Source: a virus
Strand: one strand, 5' to 3'
DNA: 44,495 bases
Virus record (IMG/VR): IMGVR_UViG_3300025116_000059
Span: 1 to 44,495 of that record
Shown: piece by piece, positions 27,173 through 34,232 of the stretch
Position numbering within the stretch: the stretch's first letter is position 1
Layout of the letters: every line of letters begins with the position of its first letter
Translations under genes and position numbers: made by a program
The notes under the pieces: model-generated
The model's database searches: none
What the model saw: only the letters and a program-made list of their open reading frames with translations
What the model was told of the DNA's origin: nothing

Positions 27173-27201
27173 ATTATGGTGCTCATTTGTGCACCTTGCA
27201 A
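27173..27201 (-). promoter_or_regulatory. early lytic promoter with operator in its spacer
   Basis: On the minus strand TTGCAA (27196-27201) and CATAAT (27173-27178) are 17 bases apart. The spacer holds the inverted repeat GGTGCTCATTTGTGCACC (27178-27195). GGTGCTC recurs at 27211-27217 and CATTTGTG at 27184-27191 and 27225-27232, so several operator copies flank the promoter. This is the expected lysis-lysogeny switch between repressor and Ner. Confidence 0.6.
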
Positions 27202-27219
27202 GCGCTATTTGGTGCTCGT

Positions 27220-27576
27220 ATGAACATTTGTGTGCGATTGCGGGAGGAGCGCGAGCGCCTGGCAATGAGCCAGGAGAAGTTCGGCGCCCTAGGCGGCGTT
27301 CAGAAGCGCGCCCAAATCAACTACGAATCTGGCGAAAGGCAGCCCGATGCGGGCTACCTAGCGGCAATCGCGGCGGCAGGTGCAGATGTTCTTTACATCC
27401 TTACGGGCCAGCGCACCAGCGGCGCGGCAGCAACTACACCCACGCTGGCGCCAGATGAAGAAGTCCTGCTGGACAACTTCCGAAACGCACCCGCTGGGGT
27501 CCGTGCAGGGGTCAAGACAACGCTTGAGACGTTCGCGCCTGGCGCTGGTGGCTGCAAGCGCGGAAAGGCCGCGTGA
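27220..27576 (+). CDS. XRE-family phage repressor (c)
   Basis: A 118-residue protein: VRLREERERLAMSQEKFGALGGVQKRAQINYESGERQPDAGYLAAIAAAGADVLYILTGQR is a complete XRE helix-turn-helix with the usual DVxYILTG ending; the short C-terminal part has no LexA-like peptidase motifs. It is divergent from the Ner-like gene and next to the operator repeats. ATG 27220 keeps the full first helix; the upstream open frame contains the operator. It is the likely lysogeny repressor. Confidence 0.8.
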   Translation: MNICVRLREERERLAMSQEKFGALGGVQKRAQINYESGERQPDAGYLAAIAAAGADVLYILTGQRTSGAAATTPTLAPDEEVLLDNFRNAPAGVRAGVKTTLETFAPGAGGCKRGKAA

Positions 27577-27609
27577 GGCGGCGAATGAACCAAGTTGGGG
27601 AGGGGCGTA

Positions 27610-28758
27610 ATGGGATGGCGTTTTCGCAAGAGTTTTAGTCCACTGCCCGGCGTTCGACTGACGCTGTCACCCAGCGGCATAAGTACCTCTGTGGGTGTTG
27701 GCCCGTTTCGGCTCACGCATGGCACACGGGGGGCCGCATTTACTGCCAATGTTCCTGGCACAGGCCTGTCATTCAGGCAACCTCTGGCGGGTAAGCAAGA
27801 GGCATCACGAAGAGAGCCAGCATCACTCCCTTCGCACGCTCCCGGTCTCCAGCCGCGATTTGAAGCGCTGCAGATGCAAGAAGTGGCCAGCGCCAGCACG
27901 CATGAACTGACGTCCCAAGGCTTGCACGAATTCAAGCGACTGCTCATTCAGGCACGTACAGAGCAGAGCGCCATCGAAACCGAGCTGATCACAGCCCAGA
28001 AAGCCGAGCGCCAAGCGGTACAAACCTACGACCGCTGGCGCAATGGATGGCTTTTCAAGCGAGTGCGCAAGCAGCGGTTTCAACAACTGCAGGAGGCAGC
28101 ACAGCTCACTACGGATGTCCGGGCCGAGCTGGAAGAGCAGCAGAGTCAGGCCCGTCTATCCACGCAAATCGAAATGCCAGACGCGGCGCGCTCGGCTTTT
28201 CTGCGCATGAGCGATGCATTCGCCGCCCTCAAAAACGCGTCGCGCATCTGGGACACCGTGCAAGAACGCAGCACCAACCGTGTGGCAGAGCGCACGATGG
28301 CGCACCGTACTGTCATGCGCAAGCCGGTACGGTTTGACTTGGGGCGTTGCGAGGTGATCGAGGCCGATTGGCAGGCGCCGCATCTGGGCAACGCGAATGG
28401 GGGGGATCTGTATCTTTACCCCGGTTTTATTCTGTACTTTGTCTCGACAGATGCGTTCTCGCTGCTGGATTTGAGCGAAGTGGAAATTACCTACGACCCC
28501 GTGCGCTTCCATGAGACCGAAGCTGTGCCAACAGATTCAAAGACTGTGGATCGAACCTGGGCCAAAGTGAACAAGGACGGCTCCCCCGACCGGCGCTTCA
28601 AGGACAACTACGAAATTCCAGTGGTTCTCTATGGCCAGCTTTCGCTGCGCTCGACCACGGGCATGCGAGAAGAATATTTGGTGAGCAATGCTGAGGCGGC
28701 TGAAGAATTTGTGGCGGCTTGGGCTGCGTTCATCAAAGCCGCACGCAGTGGCGAGTAA
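27610..28758 (+). CDS. DUF4236 domain protein (prophage cargo)
   Basis: A 382-residue protein. The N-terminus MGWRFRKSFSPLPGVRLTLSPSGISTSVGVGPFRLTHGTRG is a clear DUF4236 domain. A helical or coiled-coil middle (KRLLIQARTEQSAIETELITAQKAERQAVQ) and a C-terminal alpha/beta region follow. GGAGG precedes the ATG. It sits between repressor and lysis genes, the variable cargo site of these phages, and probably is expressed in the lysogen. The function of DUF4236 is unknown. Confidence 0.8.
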   Translation: MGWRFRKSFSPLPGVRLTLSPSGISTSVGVGPFRLTHGTRGAAFTANVPGTGLSFRQPLAGKQEASRREPASLPSHAPGLQPRFEALQMQEVASASTHELTSQGLHEFKRLLIQARTEQSAIETELITAQKAERQAVQTYDRWRNGWLFKRVRKQRFQQLQEAAQLTTDVRAELEEQQSQARLSTQIEMPDAARSAFLRMSDAFAALKNASRIWDTVQERSTNRVAERTMAHRTVMRKPVRFDLGRCEVIEADWQAPHLGNANGGDLYLYPGFILYFVSTDAFSLLDLSEVEITYDPVRFHETEAVPTDSKTVDRTWAKVNKDGSPDRRFKDNYEIPVVLYGQLSLRSTTGMREEYLVSNAEAAEEFVAAWAAFIKAARSGE

Positions 28759-28761
28759 CCG

Positions 28762-29151
28762 ATGAAAACCAACTTGAAAACAGCAAGCGCGGCGCTGGTT
28801 TTTTCTGCCATTTTTGCCGGATGCACGGTGTCCGAGAAATCGCTCTTGGAAGTCGCCCAGCGCGCAGTTTCTGCGGAGCTGAAAGACCCGGCATCAGCAC
28901 AATTTAGCAACGGATACATCGTCGATTTCCCGGACCCAAGCACCAAGTACACCCAACTCAAATACGCCTGCGGAGAGGTGAACGCCAAGAACTCTTTTGG
29001 TGCCTATGCTGGCGCCGTTCGGTATGCGGTCTTGCTGGGGGTCCCAAACAATGGATCAGCGCATGAAGTGTTGTCCATTGATTTGGAGAAGACGCCGCGT
29101 GATCCGCTGTTTACAGCATCATTCTGGGCGGGCAATTGCACCAAGTCCTAG
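28762..29151 (+). CDS. small lipoprotein
   Basis: A 129-residue protein with a lipoprotein signal peptide (MKTNLKTASAALVFSAIFAGC, lipobox FAGC, Cys21) and a short domain with EKSLLEVAQRAVSAELKDPASAQFSNG, a pattern common in small secreted proteins of Burkholderiales (SAELKDPxSAxF). It begins three bases after the DUF4236 stop, so they form one unit. As an outer-membrane or periplasmic lipoprotein from a prophage it might alter phage adsorption, but this is not shown. Confidence 0.8.
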   Translation: MKTNLKTASAALVFSAIFAGCTVSEKSLLEVAQRAVSAELKDPASAQFSNGYIVDFPDPSTKYTQLKYACGEVNAKNSFGAYAGAVRYAVLLGVPNNGSAHEVLSIDLEKTPRDPLFTASFWAGNCTKS

Positions 29152-29326
29152 ACATCGCATTGCTGGCCTTTTCGGCGCCAACTGCCGATGGCAGCATCCC
29201 CCGCTCCAGCGCAGCAGTAGCCGAATTCAAGCGCCAGAACCCATGCCCCACCAACAGCGTCAGGCGCGGCCCATGCCAAGGCAAGGGTATGAGGTGGACC
29301 ACATCAAGCCCCTGTGCGCGGGGTGA
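29136..29326 (+). pseudogene. frameshifted HNH endonuclease fragment
   Basis: First frame: SSAAVAEFKRQNPCPTNSVRRGPCQG; continuing in another frame: GYEVDHIKPLCAG, then stop. Joined they match the small HNH nucleases of the form FKRxxPCPxTGxxRGPCPGYxVDHxxPLCAGG. The break is a five-base tandem duplication, CAAGG CAAGG, at 29277-29286; the gene also ends early, before the last HNH residues. A hydrophobic stretch (LDIALLAFSAP) upstream resembles a signal peptide. It is a decayed cargo gene. Confidence 0.6.
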
Positions 29327-29361
29327 AAAATGACAGTTTCTAATCAACCAGAGGAGGCAAA

Positions 29362-30246
29362 GTGGCCAAACCAAGAACCATAGAAATCCGCCAGATCAAC
29401 ATCTCCATGCATGCGCCCCATAGTCCACAGGGGTATGTGGACTTGTTTCAGAAAGCCTATCGGTTAAAGCGCATTGCCACTCGCGGAAAATCAGACGGAT
29501 ACCTACTTGGCGCTTTGTACGACACCAAGAACGCGGTCGATAAAAACGAACTGCAGGGGGAAATCTATCGTTTCACCAACATCGATCCCAATGCGCCATG
29601 GTTCAACACCCAGACGGGCAAACCAGCCGAAGATGCCGAAACCGAACAGATCAGCATCCCTGGCAACCTGCACCCCAATCTGGAGCACATCCCCTTCATC
29701 TTCAGACCCAAGGAGCATCGGTTTTGGTATGTCAGCAAGGACAGGAAGGTCACGATGGGGCCGTCCATCGCGGAGGTTTTTTTGCAGCAGCTATTCGATG
29801 AGGTCTCTCGCAAACACGATATGCCACCTGTGGAGGTGACCGTGAAACCGGACGAGGCAGCAGTGGAAGAGGTATTGAGCATCCACCGCATCACCAAGAT
29901 CATTTTCGAGTTCAAGCGCCCGAATGCGGATGATGCGGGAGATGTGGAACAGCGCATCATGCGGCGCATGGAGCAGCGCAACATCAACCGTATCCGTGAA
30001 GAGATGACCTCCAACGATCCAGACGGTATTGAGCCCGATGAAGAGATGAAGCTTGAAGCCCAGGTGGCTGCCAATAATGGGCATGTCGAGGCTAAGGGCT
30101 ACGATGCGGTCGGCATGTCCGCCACGGAGTCCACCAGGGCTAAGCCTGCGGTATACCCAGAAATTGTGAACGAGGCTGTAGAGTCAGTCTGGAACGTACT
30201 GGGGCGAATCAGCTCCATAGTCAAAGGCAAGTCACACAAGGGATAG
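29362..30246 (+). CDS. DUF4747-like protein (prophage cargo)
   Basis: A 294-residue soluble protein starting at GTG 29362 after GGAGG. IEIRQINISMHAPHSPQGYVDLFQKAYRLKR ... GEIYRFTNIDPNAPWFN ... LEHIPFIFRPKEHRFWYV resembles DUF4747 proteins; the assignment is from memory of the pattern. The C-terminal 60 residues are charged and variable. It is followed without a gap by a membrane protein gene, making a soluble-sensor plus membrane pair. Such pairs in prophage cargo are often exclusion or abortive-infection systems; that is inference. Confidence 0.65.
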   Translation: MAKPRTIEIRQINISMHAPHSPQGYVDLFQKAYRLKRIATRGKSDGYLLGALYDTKNAVDKNELQGEIYRFTNIDPNAPWFNTQTGKPAEDAETEQISIPGNLHPNLEHIPFIFRPKEHRFWYVSKDRKVTMGPSIAEVFLQQLFDEVSRKHDMPPVEVTVKPDEAAVEEVLSIHRITKIIFEFKRPNADDAGDVEQRIMRRMEQRNINRIREEMTSNDPDGIEPDEEMKLEAQVAANNGHVEAKGYDAVGMSATESTRAKPAVYPEIVNEAVESVWNVLGRISSIVKGKSHKG

Positions 30247-30873
30247 ATGTTCAAGCAGTACAAAGGCGTTGCAGCCATTTTCAAGGTGTACTGGGCCGCT
30301 TATGGCGGCCTGGGCGCTTTGCTGCGTTCGCCCTATCTGCATGCGGCCCTGGTGCTGTTGGCGCTGACGGTGCCTACTTGGGTAGCACCGCAATGGTGGG
30401 AGCAGTGCTTGGCGGTTTTGCCCAATTTGCTAGGCTTTACCTTGGGCGGGTTTGCCATTTTCATAGGCTTTGGCGACGAAAAATTTCGTGCCCTGCTGGC
30501 AGAGGACGACGGCGCACCGGTTAATGCATATGTGGCGCTGTGCGCGACGTTTGTGCATTTCATTGTGGTGCAGGCGCTGGCGCTGCTTGCGGCGGTATTG
30601 GCTAAGGCATGGTGGTTTTATGCACCGTGGATGGTTGAGCTGCACCCGGTGTTGCCGTTGCTCAATGGCCTGGGCGGCGCCATGGGCTACGGGCTGTTTT
30701 TGTACGCCCTTTGCTCAGTGCTGGCGGCGACCATGCACATTTTCAGAATCGCTCACATGTATGCACGATTCCAGGGGCAGCGGCCCCGCTTGCCACGCAA
30801 GCCCTGGATACTGCGCGCGCGCATGCATGCACGATTCCGGAGACGCCTGCCCAAAGGGCCAAAAGCTCACTGA
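30247..30873 (+). CDS. multi-pass membrane protein paired with the DUF4747-like gene
   Basis: A 208-residue protein with about four membrane segments: LHAALVLLALTVPTWVAP, CLAVLPNLLGFTLGGFAIFIGFG, FVHFIVVQALALLAAVLAKAWWF and LLNGLGGAMGYGLFLYALCSVLAATM, and a very basic C-terminal tail (RARMHARFRRRLPKG). The ATG is the first codon after the stop of the DUF4747-like gene, so translation is coupled. No family recognised. It could be the membrane effector of a two-gene exclusion module. Confidence 0.7.
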   Translation: MFKQYKGVAAIFKVYWAAYGGLGALLRSPYLHAALVLLALTVPTWVAPQWWEQCLAVLPNLLGFTLGGFAIFIGFGDEKFRALLAEDDGAPVNAYVALCATFVHFIVVQALALLAAVLAKAWWFYAPWMVELHPVLPLLNGLGGAMGYGLFLYALCSVLAATMHIFRIAHMYARFQGQRPRLPRKPWILRARMHARFRRRLPKGPKAH

Positions 30874-30878
30874 AATAA

Positions 30879-30926
30879 GGTCCCAGTTCCCAATACACGG
30901 CGCCCCGAGACGGGAAGACTGACGGC
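30879..30926 (+). promoter_or_regulatory. 48-bp late-operon leader element, copy 1
   Basis: Begins GGTCCCAGTTCCCAATAC and ends GGGAAGACTGACGGC. It matches copy 2 at 39193-39240 at both flanks with no gap, while the middle differs but can form a hairpin in each copy (CCCG-AGA-CGGG here). It stands 44 bases before the holin gene, the first late gene. It may be a Mor-dependent promoter or operator, or a conserved RNA structure. Confidence 0.45.
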
Positions 30927-30969
30927 TTTCGAGCTGTTCAATCTTCAACCCTCTCGGAGCTGCCGTGTA

Positions 30970-31329
30970 ATGCGAGACTTCATCCCCACCTGGCTGCGCG
31001 CGCCGCGCACCACCACCTGGCTTGTGCTGGCCGCGCTCTTGCTGGCCGCCGTCGCCATCGTCGCGCCGCCGCAGTTGCCGGTGGTGCTCTACAAGGCCAC
31101 GCTCCTGGCGCTGGCCGCAGTGGTCGGCTACTGGCTGGACCGCGCACTCTTCCCCTACGCCCGGCCAGACGGCTACCTGCACCGCGACTGGCGCTACGGC
31201 ACCGATGAGCCCGAGGGCGACGTGGACTATCCCGTCGTCGCGGGCTACGAGGCCGTCTTCCTCTGGGCCATGGTTCGCCGCGCCCTGATCGTGGGCGCTG
31301 CCATGCTTGCCATGGCCACGGGGCTGTAA
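30970..31329 (+). CDS. putative holin
   Basis: A 119-residue protein with three hydrophobic segments (TWLVLAALLLAAVAIVAPP, LPVVLYKATLLALAAVVGYWL, ALIVGAAMLAMATGL), a charged middle (PDGYLHRDWRYGTDEPEGD) and position directly before the endolysin. This matches putative holins of Mu-like phages in Burkholderiales. Its stop overlaps the endolysin start (TAATG). It would time lysis by making holes in the inner membrane. Confidence 0.78.
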   Translation: MRDFIPTWLRAPRTTTWLVLAALLLAAVAIVAPPQLPVVLYKATLLALAAVVGYWLDRALFPYARPDGYLHRDWRYGTDEPEGDVDYPVVAGYEAVFLWAMVRRALIVGAAMLAMATGL

Positions 31330-31940
31330 TGCGCTGGTCCCGCGTACCCACATGGGGCTGGCTCGCTGCTGCTGCGCTTGCCGTGGCCGCGAGTTGCAGC
31401 CAGGCACAGGTGCCCCAGGCCGCGCAGCAGCACCGCGCGCTGCTGGTGCGCACCGCGCATGCCGTCTGGGGCCTGAGTGCACCCGTGGCAGTATTTGCGG
31501 CCCAGGTGCACCAGGAGAGCGCCTGGCGCCCCGGTGCTGTCTCGCACGTCGGTGCCCAGGGCCTGGCGCAGTTCATGCCAGCCACCACGCGCTGGATTGC
31601 AACGCAGAGCCCCGACCTGGTGGCGCAGCAGCCCTTCAGTCCGGCATGGGCGCTGCGCGCCTTGGTCACCTATGACCGCTGGCTGTACGACCGCACGCCA
31701 GCCTACTACCTGCCGCGCGACCGCATGTGGGTTGCGCTGCGCGCCTACAACGGCGGGCTCGGCCACTGGCAACGGGAGGCGGCGAGTACCGGGCTCGCGC
31801 AGCCAACCCGAGCCCAGGTGGACGCGGCCTGCGGTAAAGCCCGCCGCGCGGCCGTGCACTGCACTGAAAACCTGGACTACCCCCACCGCATCCTGGTGGT
31901 CCTGCAGCCGCGCTACCTGCAGTGGGGGCCTGGCCTATGA
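31329..31940 (+). CDS. lytic transglycosylase endolysin (SLT fold)
   Basis: A 203-residue protein with a signal peptide (TWGWLAAAALAVAASCSQAQ), so it may be exported by Sec without the holin. The SLT domain has AAQVHQESAWRPGAVSHVGAQGLAQFMPATTRWI with catalytic Glu in HQESAW, the GAQGLAQFMPAT motif, and the later ALRAYNGGLGHW. It cleaves peptidoglycan glycan strands during lysis. It overlaps the holin and Rz genes, as usual for a lysis cassette. Confidence 0.9.
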   Translation: MRWSRVPTWGWLAAAALAVAASCSQAQVPQAAQQHRALLVRTAHAVWGLSAPVAVFAAQVHQESAWRPGAVSHVGAQGLAQFMPATTRWIATQSPDLVAQQPFSPAWALRALVTYDRWLYDRTPAYYLPRDRMWVALRAYNGGLGHWQREAASTGLAQPTRAQVDAACGKARRAAVHCTENLDYPHRILVVLQPRYLQWGPGL

Positions 31941-32452
31941 GCTTCAGCATTCGCTCCATCGCAATGGGCCTGGCCATCGCGGGCGCCATCGTCGGCGTCA
32001 AGCTCTGGCAGTCCCACCTGATCAGCCAAGGTGATGCACAGGGCGCCGCCCGCGTGCAGCACGCCTGGGACACCCAGGAAAACGCGCGCAACGCCGCCAC
32101 GGCGCGCGACAACGCCACCCGTTTCCGCAACCTTGAGAGGACCGCCCATGAAGACGCCAAACGCGAGGCTGCGCGCCGTGTTCGTGCTGCTGCTGCCGCT
32201 GATGCTGTGCGCGGCCTGCATGCCGAGATTGCCCGCCTCAACAGCCGCCCCGATCCCTACCCAGCAGGAGATGCCGGCCTTGCCGCCTGCACTGGCGAAG
32301 CCGCCACCGCCCGAGAGCTACTTGGAGAAAGTGCTGGCGCGTATCAAGACCTGGCAGGAGAGGCTGACGAACTCCGCGACCAGGTAGCGGGCCTGCAGGA
32401 CTTCGCCATCACCGTGTGCCGCGCAGGCCAGGGAGGAAGCGCCGTTGACTGA
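31937..32452 (+). CDS. Rz-like inner-membrane spanin
   Basis: A 171-residue protein with an N-terminal signal anchor (SIRSIAMGLAIAGAIVGVKLW) followed by a long periplasmic helical region (AQGAARVQHAWDTQENARNAATARDNATRF ... ELRDQVAGLQDFA). This is the i-spanin form, and an o-spanin is encoded within it in another frame. ATG 31937 overlaps the endolysin stop. It helps fuse inner and outer membranes at the end of lysis. Confidence 0.85.
   Translation: MSFSIRSIAMGLAIAGAIVGVKLWQSHLISQGDAQGAARVQHAWDTQENARNAATARDNATRFRNLERTAHEDAKREAARRVRAAAAADAVRGLHAEIARLNSRPDPYPAGDAGLAACTGEAATARELLGESAGAYQDLAGEADELRDQVAGLQDFAITVCRAGQGGSAVD
32148..32387 (+). CDS. Rz1-like outer-membrane lipoprotein spanin, embedded in Rz
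   Basis: A 79-residue protein in the +1 frame inside Rz. MKTPNARLRAVFVLLLPLMLCAAC is a lipoprotein signal with lipobox LCAAC, followed by a Pro-rich linker (PALPPALAKPPPPESYLEKVL), the usual o-spanin form. The Met in front of KTPNARLR fits better than the earlier open frame. Fully embedded Rz/Rz1 pairs are common in phages. Confidence 0.85.
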   Translation: MKTPNARLRAVFVLLLPLMLCAACMPRLPASTAAPIPTQQEMPALPPALAKPPPPESYLEKVLARIKTWQERLTNSATR

Positions 32453-32681
32453 CGACATCGACCGCGCCCAGGCGCGTGAGGCCGAGCTGCTGCAGGACGC
32501 GCTGCGCGACCAGGCACGGCGCGCCGGCCTGGCAGGCAAGACAGCCTCCGATTCGGCCGAGTTCTGTGAAGCAAGGGGTTGTGGTGCACCGATCCCCGAG
32601 CAGCGGCGCCAGGCCGTGCCGGGCTGCAAGTTCTGTGTGGCGTGCCAGGCGCGCCAGGAAAAGAAGAAAGGCTACCTGTGA
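32445..32681 (+). CDS. TraR/DksA-type zinc-finger protein
   Basis: A 78-residue protein with two cysteine pairs, CEARGC and CKFCVAC, in the setting IPEQRRQAVPGCKFCVACQARQE, typical of the TraR/DksA C4 zinc finger. It probably binds RNA polymerase through the secondary channel and alters host or phage promoters. Translation starts at TTG 32445, preceded by GGAGG at eight bases; no ATG is available before the conserved part. It overlaps the Rz stop. Confidence 0.88.
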   Translation: MTDDIDRAQAREAELLQDALRDQARRAGLAGKTASDSAEFCEARGCGAPIPEQRRQAVPGCKFCVACQARQEKKKGYL

Positions 32682-33079
32682 TTCTGCAGCTCGACTTTTG
32701 GCAGTTGCTGGGTTTCTGCGCCGCGCTGCTCTCTGGCTTCGCCGCGCTCATTTTTGGGGCGGGCAGGCTTATCGCGGCGCAGTTTGAATCGCGCATCGAG
32801 GAGCGCTTCGTGGTCATGAGCAAGGCCAGCGAGGCCCAGGAGACCCGCTCCAACGAGCGCTTCGATGCGCTGCAGCGCGCCCGCGAGCTGGAGGCCCAGA
32901 ACATCACGAACCTGGAGCGCGACTTCCTCCGTTTCCAGGCCGATCTCCCCTTGCACTACGTGCGCCGCGAGGACTACGTGCGCGGCCAATCCATCGTGGA
33001 AGCCAAGCTCGACGGCCTGGCCACCAAGATCGACAACGCGCAGTTGCGCGCATCCATGACAGAGAGAGGGAGCCCATGA
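32678..33079 (+). CDS. membrane-anchored coiled-coil phage protein
   Basis: A 133-residue protein: one N-terminal membrane helix (FWQLLGFCAALLSGFAALIFGAG) followed by a long charged helix (RIEERFVVMSKASEAQETRSNERFDALQRARELEAQNIT) typical of small Mu-like proteins between lysis and terminase genes. GTG 32678 has AAAGG seven bases before it and overlaps the zinc-finger stop. Function unknown. Confidence 0.75.
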   Translation: MILQLDFWQLLGFCAALLSGFAALIFGAGRLIAAQFESRIEERFVVMSKASEAQETRSNERFDALQRARELEAQNITNLERDFLRFQADLPLHYVRREDYVRGQSIVEAKLDGLATKIDNAQLRASMTERGSP

Positions 33080-33387
33080 GCACCATCGACCAAGCCCGTA
33101 TTCGCCGCGAAGCCCTGCGCTGGCTCATCATCCTCACGCTGAACAATGCGCGGCCCATCGGTGCGTTTGAAGGCCCCATCCTGGCCGTGGCCCAGTCGGA
33201 ATACCCCGACGCCACGCCGCTGGAACTGCGCCGCGAGATGGACTACCTGCATGACCGTGAGCTAGTGATGGTGGACAAGCAGCCGTCCGGCCGCTGGCAC
33301 GCCGAGCTCACGCGCATCGGCGTGGACCTGGCCGAGTACACCATCCCCTGCGAGCCGGGCATTGCCCGCCCTGCGAAGTACTGGTGA
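33076..33387 (+). CDS. Mu gp26-like protein
   Basis: A 103-residue protein with a winged-helix pattern: REALRWLIILTLNNARPIGAFEGPILAVAQSEYPDATPLELRREMDYLHDRELVMVDKQPSGRWHAELTRIGVDLAEYT. It is regularly found just before the small terminase gene in Mu-like phages. It overlaps the gene upstream by four bases and lies three bases before the next. It may bind DNA in packaging or regulation. Confidence 0.75.
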   Translation: MSTIDQARIRREALRWLIILTLNNARPIGAFEGPILAVAQSEYPDATPLELRREMDYLHDRELVMVDKQPSGRWHAELTRIGVDLAEYTIPCEPGIARPAKYW

Positions 33388-33390
33388 GCC

Positions 33391-33972
33391 ATGGGCCGCA
33401 AGAGTTCCATCGACCGGCTCGACCCGGAGATCAAGGCCTACCTGCTGGCGATGATCGCCACGGGCAGCATGACGCTCAACGAGCTGATCGTCGACCTGCA
33501 GGAGCGCTTCCCCGCTGCGGCGGCGTCCGGTGACCTGCCCAGCCGGTCAGCCGTGGGTCGCTACGGCCAGAAGCTGGAACGGCGCCTGGCTGCCATCCGC
33601 GCCAGCACCGAGGCGGCCAAGCTGATCCAGGCCCATGCCGGCGACGACAAGGACGCCCGCAGCGAGGCCCTGACGGCCATGGTGCAAACCGAGCTGTTCG
33701 AGGCCATCCTGGAGCTGCAGGAGGCTGATGCCGAGGGCGACGATGCTGCCGACCCTGGCGAGCGCGTCGCACTGCTCAGCAAGGCCGCGAAGAACATCGC
33801 CACCTTGACCAGGTCGAGCATCAACCTCAAGGAGTTCCAGGCCAAGGTCGAGGAAGCCACGCGCAAGAAGCTGCTGGAGGAGCAGCGCGCAAAGATCGAA
33901 GCCATGCCCACAAAGGGCGGCGTGACAGCCGAGACCAAGGCCGCCATTCGCGAAGCGCTGGGGATTGCGTGA
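33391..33972 (+). CDS. small terminase subunit-like protein (Mu gp27, DUF3486)
   Basis: A 193-residue protein: MGRKSSIDRLDPEIKAYLLAMIATGSMTLNELIVDLQERFP ... SRSAVGRYGQKLERRL is the DUF3486 N-terminal helix-turn-helix, followed by a helical oligomerisation region and a basic tail. In Mu this protein recognises the pac end together with gp28. It is four bases from its neighbour upstream and overlaps the next start. Confidence 0.85.
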   Translation: MGRKSSIDRLDPEIKAYLLAMIATGSMTLNELIVDLQERFPAAAASGDLPSRSAVGRYGQKLERRLAAIRASTEAAKLIQAHAGDDKDARSEALTAMVQTELFEAILELQEADAEGDDAADPGERVALLSKAAKNIATLTRSSINLKEFQAKVEEATRKKLLEEQRAKIEAMPTKGGVTAETKAAIREALGIA

Positions 33973-34232
33973 TGAGCATCTTCCATCCCGTCCCGAAAGC
34001 AGCGCTGCGCGCCCACTACACCCACTACGGCTGGTTCGTGGGCCTCGTCCCCGTGTACATCGGCAACCCGGATTCGGTCGGCCCGACCGTAACCGAGCGC
34101 AACTGGGTGCCGGAGTGGTACTTCACCCTGGTCGAGGGGGTGTTCGGGCTGTTTTGCTGGGCGTGCTCTATTCTGTCGCCCGATTTTGAGCCCGCGTTTC
34201 CGCTGCTGATCACCGGCGAGATCAAGGAATGA
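33972..34232 (+). CDS. small phage protein, unknown function
   Basis: An 86-residue protein (MSIFHPVPKAALRAHYTHYGWFVGLVPVYIGNPDSVGP...) with a hydrophobic segment (WYFTLVEGVFGLFCWACSIL). It lies between small and large terminase with ATGA overlaps on both sides, so it is surely translated in the packaging operon. No family recognised. Confidence 0.7.
   Translation: MSIFHPVPKAALRAHYTHYGWFVGLVPVYIGNPDSVGPTVTERNWVPEWYFTLVEGVFGLFCWACSILSPDFEPAFPLLITGEIKE

Noticed and set aside
27106-27201. Longer start for the Ner-like gene
   Set aside because: The early promoter and operator lie within this stretch, so it cannot be translated from the early transcript.
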